Shown here piece after piece: positions 42,148-49,720 of a DNA stretch of 64,000 bases. This DNA comes from Candidatus Bathyarchaeota archaeon. GTDB taxonomy: Archaea > Thermoproteota > Bathyarchaeia > Bathyarchaeales > SOJC01. The notes below the pieces were generated by a model. The model searched no databases. It was not told the origin of the DNA and worked only from the letters and a program-made list of their open reading frames with translations. The stretch spans positions 46,878-110,877 of the forward strand of contig JAGLZW010000013.1 in assembly GCA_023131225.1 (NCBI GenBank). Direction: 5' to 3'. Each line of letters begins with the position of its first letter. The stretch's first letter is position 1. The translations under genes and the position numbers were made by a program.

Positions 42148-42900
42148 ATGTCCATAATACAAGATATCAGTTGCGCTCATTGCGGAGCACCAATTCAATT
42201 CAAACCTGGAGAAATCGTGACTACGTGTCGTTACTGCGGCTTTACACAGGTAATTGAGACAGGTCGACCCTTCACCTTTAAACATTCCATGTTCTTAAAC
42301 AAATATAATTCAACTCAGATTGAGGACATGGTGCACAGGTGGATGAGAGCAGGGTTCACAAAGCCAGGCGACTTGGTAAAAAAGTCAAAGATAACCGAAA
42401 AAAATTTAGTTTATGTTCCCTTCTGGGTCTTGGAAATCGAAGCAATGAGCTCATATAAGGGCGTTTTTGAACGGCTCACACCGCCAGTGGTGAAGGAAGG
42501 CAAAATCAAAAAGCATTACGACTGGCTCATCCTTGCGAGAAAAGCCACACATTTCCCCACTAGAGAGTACGATGTTCCATTAGAAGGTAAGGTTCCTTAC
42601 GACTTTCGAAAAGTAGAGGGCTTTGCGAAGGTTCTGAACAGTGAAGTTGAGAAGAGTGAGGCGGCTGAGAAGGCTAAGCAGCAAATTGAAGCCCTTCACC
42701 AGTTCTTAATCAAACAAGAGGTGGACAAAATAATGGAGATGCACACCAACTTCGGATTTGGCGACTCTGTTTACCTTCATGCGCCAATTTGGTTTGTAGC
42801 TTACGAATACAAGAAGAAAAGCCATGAAATAATCTTAGACGGAGCAACGGGAATGACAATCAAGGGTGACATACCAGCAATCAAGTTTGGCCTATTTTAA
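42148..42900 (+). CDS. Zinc-ribbon protein with long helical/beta C-terminal domain
   Basis: A 250-residue protein. CAHC (residues 9-12) and CRYC (27-30) form an N-terminal zinc ribbon (SCAHCGAPIQFKPGEIVTTCRYCGFTQVIE). The rest includes VYVPFWVLEIEAMSSYKGVFE, a charged region and YLHAPIWFVAYEYKKKSHEIILDGATGMTIKGDIP, a pattern seen in uncharacterised archaeal proteins in which a zinc ribbon precedes a membrane-peripheral beta domain. It follows a four-helix membrane protein gene by 41 nt and may form an operon with it. Function unknown. Confidence 0.75.
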   Translation: MSIIQDISCAHCGAPIQFKPGEIVTTCRYCGFTQVIETGRPFTFKHSMFLNKYNSTQIEDMVHRWMRAGFTKPGDLVKKSKITEKNLVYVPFWVLEIEAMSSYKGVFERLTPPVVKEGKIKKHYDWLILARKATHFPTREYDVPLEGKVPYDFRKVEGFAKVLNSEVEKSEAAEKAKQQIEALHQFLIKQEVDKIMEMHTNFGFGDSVYLHAPIWFVAYEYKKKSHEIILDGATGMTIKGDIPAIKFGLF

Positions 42901-43029
42901 GCACGTATGTGCTTCATTCTTCTATCTTTTGACTATGGCAGCGATGGATTCAACAGATGACTCAAAGTCTCTTTATACATTTCCTGTAAACACCCACACC
43001 AAAGCAGCCACAGGTGATATCATTAGTAT

Positions 43030-43049
43030 CGTAGAAAAATAATTCTACG
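43030..43049. promoter_or_regulatory. Inverted repeat in the leader region of the MFS gene
   Basis: CGTAGAA-AAATAA-TTCTACG (7-bp arms, 6-nt spacer) lies between the zinc-ribbon gene and the MFS gene. A TATA-like TTTATATC follows at 43081-43088, about 40 nt before ATG 43126, so the repeat would lie just upstream of the promoter. Its AT-rich symmetry suits an operator; a hairpin is also possible. Confidence 0.4.
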
Positions 43050-43125
43050 CTGACAACGCCCATGCAGAGGTTAAGTCAAGATTTATATCAGCAGGCACGC
43101 ACGATTCAAGAAAAGAGTGAAATTC

Positions 43126-44391
43126 ATGGGGCTAATCGACGTTCTTAGGCGAGAGTTCTCCTTCATCACAGGCAACTATCGAGTTCTTGTAATAAGCTGG
43201 ATAATAATGGACCTCGCCATGGAAATGCCCACCCCAAACTTTCAAGCTTACGTCGTTGAAACTCTGCACGGCCCAGATATGGCCCTAGGAATCATCGGTC
43301 TGGCAAATTTTCTGGCAATGGCAGCCGTAGCCTTTCCTGGCGGCTACCTTGCAGACAAATATGGAAGGCGTTGGCTCATCACAACTATGACGTTTGGAAT
43401 GGCGTTATCATGGTTGTTATTCGCAATTGCCCCGACATGGCACTTTATTTTGCTAGGAACAATTGTGAGCAGCCTTTGTTTAATTTATCAGCCAGCGCTG
43501 TTCGCGATGGTTCAAGATTCGCTTCCTCCCGAGCGTAGGGGCATGGGTATATCGATTATACAGCTTATTCATGGTACATTTAACACTCCTGGCCCTATAA
43601 TTGCAGGTTTTCTTTTACTACAATTCGGACTAGGGTGGAGTATGCGGATAATCTATCTAGTAATGACAGTTCTCTATCTTACAGCGGCGGTGTGGCGGCT
43701 CAGATTAAAAGAAACAGTAACGAACGAAGAGCCAATCCGCTTTAGCTATTTCATTTCCTCTTACCCCAAGGCTATAAAAGAAAGCGTCAGCGTTATGAAG
43801 AAAGTGCCGAGATCAATGTTCTGGTTATTTATCGTTCAAACTCTGGTAATGTTCGCGATGGTGCTTACGCAAGTGGTCAACCAAATTTACGCAATGAAGG
43901 TACTTGGAATAAGCATAGAGCAGTGGTGGCTCGTCTTCATCCCGCTTTTATTGACAATGGTTGTAGCTTCGATCCCAATCGGCAAGATTGTCGACAAATT
44001 TGGAAGGAAAATTCCTTTGATTCTTGGTTTACTCACCCTTGGCGCTGCTACATTGATTTTTGCCACTGGCAACTTCTTGACAGTAATGATTTCGATGATT
44101 CTATTCGGGATAGCTCAATTGTTAGCGATGTCCGCAGTGATGGCGCTCGCAACGGACCTTGTGCAACCAGAAAATAGAGGCAAGGTTGTTGGGCTCACAA
44201 ATTTCATCGGTTACATCGTGATGGGCTTCGGCATGTTACTCGGTAACTATCTCTTCATAGAAGGACTGACGATTGGCATTCCCCAACTGCCCTTCTATGT
44301 AGCACTTGGATTGATTATTCCCCAACTTCTCATAGTTCTATTTCTCATACATGAACCCAAAAAGCGAGTAGGCGCTATAAGTTCCGATTAG
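43126..44391 (+). CDS. Major facilitator superfamily transporter
   Basis: A 421-residue protein (from ATG 43126) with about 12 transmembrane helices. The helix 2-3 loop reads GGYLADKYGRRWLIT and its second-half counterpart GKIVDKFGRKIPLI, both matching the MFS motif. The first helix region contains WIIMDLAMEMPTPNFQAYV, as in efflux-type members. GTG 43117 is an alternative start; ATG 43126 has a weak GAGTGA site. The substrate is not readable. It precedes lysS by 30 nt in the same direction, with a TATA-like AT stretch in between. Confidence 0.88.
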   Translation: MGLIDVLRREFSFITGNYRVLVISWIIMDLAMEMPTPNFQAYVVETLHGPDMALGIIGLANFLAMAAVAFPGGYLADKYGRRWLITTMTFGMALSWLLFAIAPTWHFILLGTIVSSLCLIYQPALFAMVQDSLPPERRGMGISIIQLIHGTFNTPGPIIAGFLLLQFGLGWSMRIIYLVMTVLYLTAAVWRLRLKETVTNEEPIRFSYFISSYPKAIKESVSVMKKVPRSMFWLFIVQTLVMFAMVLTQVVNQIYAMKVLGISIEQWWLVFIPLLLTMVVASIPIGKIVDKFGRKIPLILGLLTLGAATLIFATGNFLTVMISMILFGIAQLLAMSAVMALATDLVQPENRGKVVGLTNFIGYIVMGFGMLLGNYLFIEGLTIGIPQLPFYVALGLIIPQLLIVLFLIHEPKKRVGAISSD

Positions 44392-44421
44392 ACAACAATT
44401 TTTATTTCCCAACGCATTATA

Positions 44422-46041
44422 ATGTTATGGACTGAAACTTTGATGACAGTAAAAATCATCGGTCACGGCACATGGTACGACAAAGCAGCCGCCAGAATCA
44501 TAGAAAGGGAACATAAACTAGGACGCAGCCTTGACCTAATCCGAACAGAAATGGGTCTTGGCGCTTCAGGGCTACCTCATATCGGCAGTTTTGGCGATGC
44601 AGCAAGATCCTTCGCAGTAACATTAGCCCTGAAGGAACAAGGCATCAACTCTGAACTAATCGCATTTTCAGACGACAAAGACGGTTTGCGAAAAGTTCCA
44701 GCAGGCTTTCCTAAAACAATGAAAAAATACCTCGGCTACCCAGTAACAAGCATACCCGACCCCTTCAAATGCCACAACAGCTTCGGAGAACACATGAGCT
44801 CTCTACTACTAGAAGCCCTAGACAAATCCAACATAGAATACCACTTCATTTCAGCAGAAAAAGCTTACAAAGAAGGCTTGTTCAACGAAGAAATCAAAAC
44901 AATCCTCACAAACGCGAAACAAGTAGGCAAAATCGTGAAAGAAGAGGTAGGACAAGAAAGATACACCGAAGCACTACCTTATTTTCCAATATGTGGCAAT
45001 TGCGGGCGAATCTACACAACAACCGCCCACAAATTCTTGCCGAATGAAGAGAAAATACTGTACACGTGCAAAGGCATGGAAATAAAAGGAAAATGGCTCG
45101 AAGGCTGCGGATACCAAGGCGAAACGGACTACAGAGAGGGCGAAGGCAAACTGAGCTGGAAAAGCGAATTCGCAGTAAGATGGAAAGCCTTAGACATAAG
45201 GTTCGAGGCCTACGGAAAAGACATAGAAGACTCCGTGAGAATAAACGATAGAATCTGCCGAGAAATCCTAAAGTACGAACCACCGATGCACGCAAGATAT
45301 GAAATGTTCCTAGATAAAAGTGGAAAGAAAATTTCAAAATCCGCCGGAAACGTCTTCACACCACAAGTTTGGCTGCGCTATGGCTCGTCCCAATCACTAA
45401 TCTTGCTCATGCTAAAGCGCTTTGCAGGCACTCGCGAACTGTCGGTAGTAGATATTCCTCAATACATGAACGAATTCGATGAACTAGAGGACATATACTT
45501 CGGCAAGAAGCAAATCGCCAACAAGAAAGAACTTGCCAAACTGACAGGGCTCTACAAGTACTGCTGCTGGCTCAACCCCCCATCAAAGCCTAGCATCCAT
45601 ATGCCCTACAACCTCCTAGCATACATAACCAAAATCGCCCCCGAAAACAAAGAAACGGAATATGTCACCCAGAAGCTGCGAGAATATGGCTACCTAGAAA
45701 ACAAGGAATTACCGCTTAAAGCTCTAAAGAAGAGAATCCAATATGCTGTCAACTGGAACAACGACTTCATGGAAATAAAAGAAACCCAACTGAAACTCAC
45801 GGCAAACGAGACAGATGCAATAAAGGAACTTGTAGCAACTTTTCAAGGCAAAATAAATGCGGAAATAATTCAAAGCGCAATTTTCGACATCGCTAGAAAA
45901 TACAACATATCACCAAAAAGATTCTTCAAAATACTCTACACAATTCTCCTCGGAATACCTGCAGGTCCAAGACTTGGCCCTTACATAATTGCCATGGGAA
46001 AACAAAACGTCACCGAAGCTCTACAGCGAGCTATTAACTAA
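44422..46041 (+). CDS. lysS: Lysyl-tRNA synthetase, class I
   Basis: A 539-residue class I (archaeal-type) lysyl-tRNA synthetase. LPHIGSFGD (about residues 51-59) is the HIGH signature, and KKISKSAGN (about 309-317) is KMSKS. Between them are CGNCGRIYTT and YTCKGMEIKGKWLEGCGYQG, the cysteine-rich zinc insert, and KALDIRFEAYGKDIEDSV. The helical C-terminal domain binds the tRNA-Lys anticodon. The start is ATG 44422 or ATG 44443; no strong ribosome-binding site is seen. It attaches Lys to tRNA-Lys in the cytoplasm. Archaea use either class I or class II enzymes, so this helps show archaeal affiliation. Confidence 0.94.
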   Translation: MLWTETLMTVKIIGHGTWYDKAAARIIEREHKLGRSLDLIRTEMGLGASGLPHIGSFGDAARSFAVTLALKEQGINSELIAFSDDKDGLRKVPAGFPKTMKKYLGYPVTSIPDPFKCHNSFGEHMSSLLLEALDKSNIEYHFISAEKAYKEGLFNEEIKTILTNAKQVGKIVKEEVGQERYTEALPYFPICGNCGRIYTTTAHKFLPNEEKILYTCKGMEIKGKWLEGCGYQGETDYREGEGKLSWKSEFAVRWKALDIRFEAYGKDIEDSVRINDRICREILKYEPPMHARYEMFLDKSGKKISKSAGNVFTPQVWLRYGSSQSLILLMLKRFAGTRELSVVDIPQYMNEFDELEDIYFGKKQIANKKELAKLTGLYKYCCWLNPPSKPSIHMPYNLLAYITKIAPENKETEYVTQKLREYGYLENKELPLKALKKRIQYAVNWNNDFMEIKETQLKLTANETDAIKELVATFQGKINAEIIQSAIFDIARKYNISPKRFFKILYTILLGIPAGPRLGPYIIAMGKQNVTEALQRAIN

Positions 46042-46131
46042 TAATAACTCTAAAAATTCCTTTGCCTCGTATTACTGAACATTGAAAGTTGAATGAAACT
46101 TCAAAGTGAAAAATAATGGGAGGTTCACAGA

Positions 46132-46578
46132 ATGAACGTTAATGAAAAAGAAATTGCAGAGTACTTGGAGAAATGGCAGGCTATTTTAAGATTGCGAGAT
46201 TGGGACATAATAGTCAAAATGGTCAAAACCCCTTGGAGAAAGTCTGCAGACATAAAAATCGATCTTGAAGATAAAAAAGCAGTCCTTTTAGTGAGTTGCA
46301 ACCCAAAGTGCGAGAATCTGGAAGAGCTGGTTATCCATGAGTTGCTTCATCTAAAATTGTATGGAATGGATCAAATAATTGAAGAACTCCTGTCTATTGT
46401 CTATGGCGAGAAAGAGGAAGATCCAAAAAAAGAGTTTGCTAGTACACAATTCATGAAGCTCCTAGAATCTACAGTTGAAGATTTAACTAAAGGCTATTTA
46501 ACAGCAGTCAATAGTCAGAAAATGCTATCATTTGGAAGATTGCAGAAGGCTATTGATGAAGAGATTAAGAACAACTAG
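46132..46578 (+). CDS. Small zinc-dependent metallopeptidase-like protein
   Basis: A 148-residue protein with VIHELLHLKLYGMD, an HExxH zinc motif near residue 67, preceded by RLRDWDIIVKMVK and a beta strand (AVLLVSCNPKCENLEEL). The layout resembles small minimal-gluzincin proteins (ImmA/DUF45-like), in which the third ligand lies about 40-50 residues later. Candidates such as E in QFMKLLESTVEDL are seen. GGGAGG at about 46117-46122 precedes ATG 46132. Targets unknown. It lies 5' of tRNA-Arg, and the next HExxH gene lies just after that tRNA. Confidence 0.7.
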   Translation: MNVNEKEIAEYLEKWQAILRLRDWDIIVKMVKTPWRKSADIKIDLEDKKAVLLVSCNPKCENLEELVIHELLHLKLYGMDQIIEELLSIVYGEKEEDPKKEFASTQFMKLLESTVEDLTKGYLTAVNSQKMLSFGRLQKAIDEEIKNN

Positions 46579-46820
46579 AACATGGTTAGTAGCCCTATTG
46601 GTACAGAAGAAGAAAAGTCTAGCAGACTCTACAGAATAAAAAGAACCTAAACTTCCATTTTCAATTCTTTAGTAACATCTTTCTAGGAAATTTATGAAAG
46701 AAAGGTTATGCACGTACATATTCCTCAATGTTCCCTTACTCCATCTAAAACTTCTAAATTTTATTAATGTGTTAATGGCTTTCTCTTTAGTATGCTCAGA
46801 ACACTATAATCCAGTTGAGA

Positions 46821-46896
46821 GGGCCCGTAGTCTAGTCTGGATTTGGACGCTGGCCTGCGGAGCCGGAGATCTGGGGTTCAAATCCCCACGGGCCCG
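46821..46896 (+). tRNA. tRNA-Arg (GCG anticodon)
   Basis: GGGCCCG at 46821-46827 pairs with CGGGCCC at 46889-46895; discriminator G at 46896; CCA encoded at 46897-46899. The anticodon arm CTGGC-CTGCGGA-GCCGG gives anticodon GCG. The T arm TGGGG-TTCAAAT-CCCCA is perfect. No intron is seen. argS follows about 460 bp downstream, and an exact antisense copy of its last 19 nt lies after argS at 49378-49396. Confidence 0.93.
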
Positions 46897-46975
46897 CCAC
46901 TATTTTGGTTGTCACGAAATGGTTTTGCATTTTTGAGCTGTATCTATTGTGAGAATATTCTGTAATTCGCAAATA

Positions 46976-47239
46976 TGGATATATTTCCTTTTTTCTACGT
47001 GTTTATTGAAGAGGACTTGGAAGATGCGAAATGGAAGGCTGCAGTTTCGTTTCTGTTTCCCACCTATTTATGGTATTTATGACACTGGCGGAGGCGTAAT
47101 CTATGTTTTCGGTGAGCACGATGGTAAAATTGAAGATGTTTTGAGTCATGAAGTATTACACTGGGCTGTGCAAGAAATCGCGGGAAAACAGGCAAGTTTA
47201 GATTTGGATAATGTTCCGCCCAAATTATTGAGAATGTAG
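46976..47239 (+). pseudogene. Frameshifted small HExxH metallopeptidase-like gene
   Basis: Two overlapping frames fit together only with a shift. Frame A begins at ATG 46976 and reads MDIFPFFYVFIEEDLEDAKW-KAAVSF, then drifts into a stop at 47080. Frame B holds the HExxH motif (DVLSHEVLHWAVQEIAGK) and ends at 47239; it opens at ATG 47024 with GAGG 9 nt upstream, but its first residues (RNGRLQFRF) are unlike a protein N-terminus. A one-base indel near 47,060 would join A and B into a protein of about 88 residues. Either a frameshift mutation/assembly error or an actual short gene from 47024 is possible; I favour the frameshift. Confidence 0.45.
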
Positions 47240-47359
47240 CCTAGAAAAACTAGTTCGTTTCTCGTTTTTTCTCGCTGTCAAACAATTTATTAGTTACGTC
47301 AGAAGAGGATTTTCTGCAAAGTTTATGAGGCTGTATAAGTTCTCATAGGTGGTCGCAAT

Positions 47360-49309
47360 ATGGTTTCCATCAACCCTTTCGGTGATTTTCAGAGAGATTG
47401 TGAAAAGGCTTTAAGAAAGGCTCTTACCGAAATTTATCCTGGCATCTCTGTTGAATCTTTTTTATTAGCTGTTCCGCCTACTCCGGAATTTGGTGAATTG
47501 GCTTCATCTATTTGTTTTGAGCTTGCTAAAAAATTAAAAAAGCAGCCTCGTGAAATCGCAGATCAAATCGTTGAAAATATTATTATAGAAAGTTTTCCGA
47601 TAATCAAAAACGTGAAAGCTGCTGGGAAAGGATATATTAATTTTTATTCAGATTTTGCAGAACTTTCTGCTTTAGTCATCCAATCTATTCGCATCTTGAA
47701 TAATGAGTACGGCTATGTTAAGACAGACAAACCTCGGAAAGTCATAGTGGAACACACAAGCGTTAATCCTATTCACCCGATTACTATTGGGCAAGCAAGA
47801 AACCCTGTTTTAGGTGATGCCCTGGCCCGTATTTTGAAAGCTCGGGGCCATACAGTGGCTCGTCACTATTATGTGGATGATGTTGGCCGACAAACTGCAA
47901 TCGCAGCCTTTGCATATGACAAGTTGGGTGAACCTAAACCTGAAGAAAAGCCGGACCATTTCGTAGGCAACATTTACACTGTAGCAAGTTGCATTATAGA
48001 GATAAATCGGCTGAAAAAGGAAGCTGAAAAAACACGAGACAAGACTACTGATGAAGACGCCCGAGAACTTCAGCGAAAACTCGACGATTGGATAATTATC
48101 TCAAAAGAGTTAAAAAACAGATTTCCACAAATTTTCAACAAACTCCTTAAAGAAACAATAAAAGATGAGAACCTAGAGCAAACTGTCAGCAGCTTGAACC
48201 GTGCTTACGAAGCCGGAGAAGAAAAAGCAAAACATTTGGTGCGCCAAGTCTGTAAAATGTGTCTGGAAGGATTTAAACAGACTCTCAGTAGAGCTGAAAT
48301 TTTCTATGACTCTTGGGACTGGGAAAGCGACTTTGTTTGGAACAATGAAGTTGCAAAAAACCTAGACAAATTAAAGAAAACCCCGTACGTTTTCCAAGAA
48401 GGCGGCGTTATCGAGTTCGACGCAGAGAAAGTTGCAAAGAATTTAAAATTGAAAGAAATCCTTGGTATAAAGAAAGATTACGAGATCCCTTCCCTGACCT
48501 TGATTAGATCCGATGGAACAACACTTTACACTACAAGAGACATTCCATACAATCTGTGGAAGTTCAAGAAAGCTGAGAAAGTAATCAATGTCATCGGAAT
48601 GGAACAAAAACTACCACAACAACAATTGAAATTGGCCCTATGGGCTTTAGGACATGCCAACCAAGCAAAAAATCTTACACATTTCGCCTACAATCTGATA
48701 ACTCTTCCAGATTATAAGATGTCTAGCCGTAGAGGACGCTACATAACCCTTGACGAAGTGATGGATGAGGCTATAAAGAGAGCCCGTGAAGAAGTGGAAA
48801 AACGTTCACCACAACTTGCCGATGAAGAAAAGTCGAAAATCTCGAAGATAGTTGGAATCGGGGCTCTGAAATATGCTCTCGTTGAAGTTGACCCCGTAAA
48901 ACCCGTAGTTTTCACTTGGGACAGAGTGATAGACTTCGAAAGAAATAGCGCCCCTTACATTCAATATTCTCATGCGCGAGCCCTCAGCATTTTGAGAAAA
49001 GCAAAAAGAGAACCAGAGAAACCGGACTATTCACTACTAGAAGAACCAATAGAACACAACCTTGTTTTGGCGCTTGCACGCTTCCCAGAAGTCTTCGTCA
49101 ATTCTGCAGAAAACCTAAAACCCAACGCGATAGCCGACTATGCAAACATTCTAGCCGACAAATTCAACAGCTTTTACAATGCCTTACCTGTATTAAAAGC
49201 GAAGCCGAAAACACTAAGCGACGCAAGGCTGGCACTAGTCGAGGCGATCAGAATAGTGCTCAGAAATTCATTGAATCTAATCGGCATTGTAGCACCCAAA
49301 AAAATGTAA
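47360..49309 (+). CDS. argS: Arginyl-tRNA synthetase
   Basis: A 649-residue class I synthetase with the ArgRS N-terminal Add-1 domain (about 1-115), catalytic domain and DALR anticodon-binding C-terminus (RNSAPYIQYSHARALSILRKA). MSSRRGRYITLDEV is the KMSKS-loop equivalent. The HIGH position reads HPITIGQARN (139-148), where homologues have (P)LHIGHARN, so both HIGH histidines appear replaced by Thr142 and Gln145. AGGTGGTC lies about 8 nt before ATG 47360. It attaches Arg to tRNA-Arg; tRNA-Arg(GCG) lies just upstream on the same strand. Retained catalysis is expected from context but unproven. Confidence 0.92.
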   Translation: MVSINPFGDFQRDCEKALRKALTEIYPGISVESFLLAVPPTPEFGELASSICFELAKKLKKQPREIADQIVENIIIESFPIIKNVKAAGKGYINFYSDFAELSALVIQSIRILNNEYGYVKTDKPRKVIVEHTSVNPIHPITIGQARNPVLGDALARILKARGHTVARHYYVDDVGRQTAIAAFAYDKLGEPKPEEKPDHFVGNIYTVASCIIEINRLKKEAEKTRDKTTDEDARELQRKLDDWIIISKELKNRFPQIFNKLLKETIKDENLEQTVSSLNRAYEAGEEKAKHLVRQVCKMCLEGFKQTLSRAEIFYDSWDWESDFVWNNEVAKNLDKLKKTPYVFQEGGVIEFDAEKVAKNLKLKEILGIKKDYEIPSLTLIRSDGTTLYTTRDIPYNLWKFKKAEKVINVIGMEQKLPQQQLKLALWALGHANQAKNLTHFAYNLITLPDYKMSSRRGRYITLDEVMDEAIKRAREEVEKRSPQLADEEKSKISKIVGIGALKYALVEVDPVKPVVFTWDRVIDFERNSAPYIQYSHARALSILRKAKREPEKPDYSLLEEPIEHNLVLALARFPEVFVNSAENLKPNAIADYANILADKFNSFYNALPVLKAKPKTLSDARLALVEAIRIVLRNSLNLIGIVAPKKM

Positions 49310-49377
49310 CCGTAGCTCTAATGTTTCACAGATAATTTAGGAATAATTCATTTCTCGTTTCTGAGCTCTGGTTAGAA

Positions 49378-49396
49378 GTGGCGGGCCCGTGGGGAT
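49378..49396 (-). repeat. Antisense copy of the last 19 nt of tRNA-Arg(GCG)
   Basis: The plus-strand 49378-49396 is an exact reverse complement of 46882-46900, covering the T-stem 3' strand, acceptor 3' strand, discriminator and CCA of tRNA-Arg(GCG). Bases beyond it do not resemble tRNA. Two readings are possible: a leftover attachment site of an integrative element whose tRNA lies outside the window, or a functional antisense element in the argS 3' region. Confidence 0.8.
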
Positions 49397-49489
49397 GCAC
49401 TCGGTGTGGCGAGCGGATACCAACCTCATAGTTATGTGTGTGTGGGCTTAAAATTTAATCCAACCAACCAACCAAGCTGCTTTTAATAG

Positions 49490-49526
49490 CTGACGCTTGA
49501 GCCTGAATATGGAAAGCAAGCGTCAG
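49490..49526. repeat. 10-bp perfect inverted repeat
   Basis: CTGACGCTTG (49490-49499) and CAAGCGTCAG (49517-49526) are exact reverse complements with a 17-nt spacer; CTGACGCTCG at 49541-49550 is a third copy with one change. It may form a hairpin in a readthrough transcript or bind a regulator of the Argonaute operon. Confidence 0.55.
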
Positions 49527-49680
49527 TATGATATTGCTCGCTGACGCTCGCAACTGAAAATGGACCGAAAGTTGAAAGACTCAAAGGCAATTGTAACAAT
49601 CAAAAATCCTTCTAGATTGAAATCATAATGTAGTTATTCCAAATTATGTTAAAATAGCAGAAGAATATTTTTTTAATGAC

Positions 49681-49691
49681 ATTTTTAATTA
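49681..49691 (+). promoter_or_regulatory. TATA-like box of the helicase-Argonaute operon
   Basis: ATTTTTAATTA lies about 30 nt before GTG 49721, giving a nearly leaderless transcript. The surrounding region (49650-49700) is strongly AT-rich, so exact position is uncertain. Confidence 0.4.
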
Positions 49692-49720
49692 CTTATTAGT
49701 GTATTACTTCAATATTCTCA

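Larger units (their letters stand above)
49310..49720. other. Intergenic boundary region between argS and the Argonaute operon
   Basis: It contains an exact antisense copy of the tRNA-Arg 3' end (49378-49396), a CCAA-type tandem stretch near 49460-49474 and an inverted repeat around GCTGACGCTTG (49490-49526, with a third related copy at 49541-49550). A TATA-like ATTTTTAATTA (49681-49691) lies 30-40 nt before the GTG 49721. No small gene is supported. Confidence 0.6.

Noticed and set aside
42934..43041. Plus-strand 35-codon frame starting MAAMDST before the MFS gene
   Set aside because: No ribosome-binding site and it overlaps the AT-rich inverted repeat; composition is not convincing.
20921..46690. 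Shared ATCTTTCTAGGAA words near 20,921 and 46,679, close to two tRNA genes
   Set aside because: A 13-base identity is expected several times by chance in 64 kb; flanking similarity is too weak to call a repeat.
46694..46936. Plus-strand 80-codon frame through tRNA-Arg
   Set aside because: It reads through an intact tRNA gene, so it is not a credible coding region.
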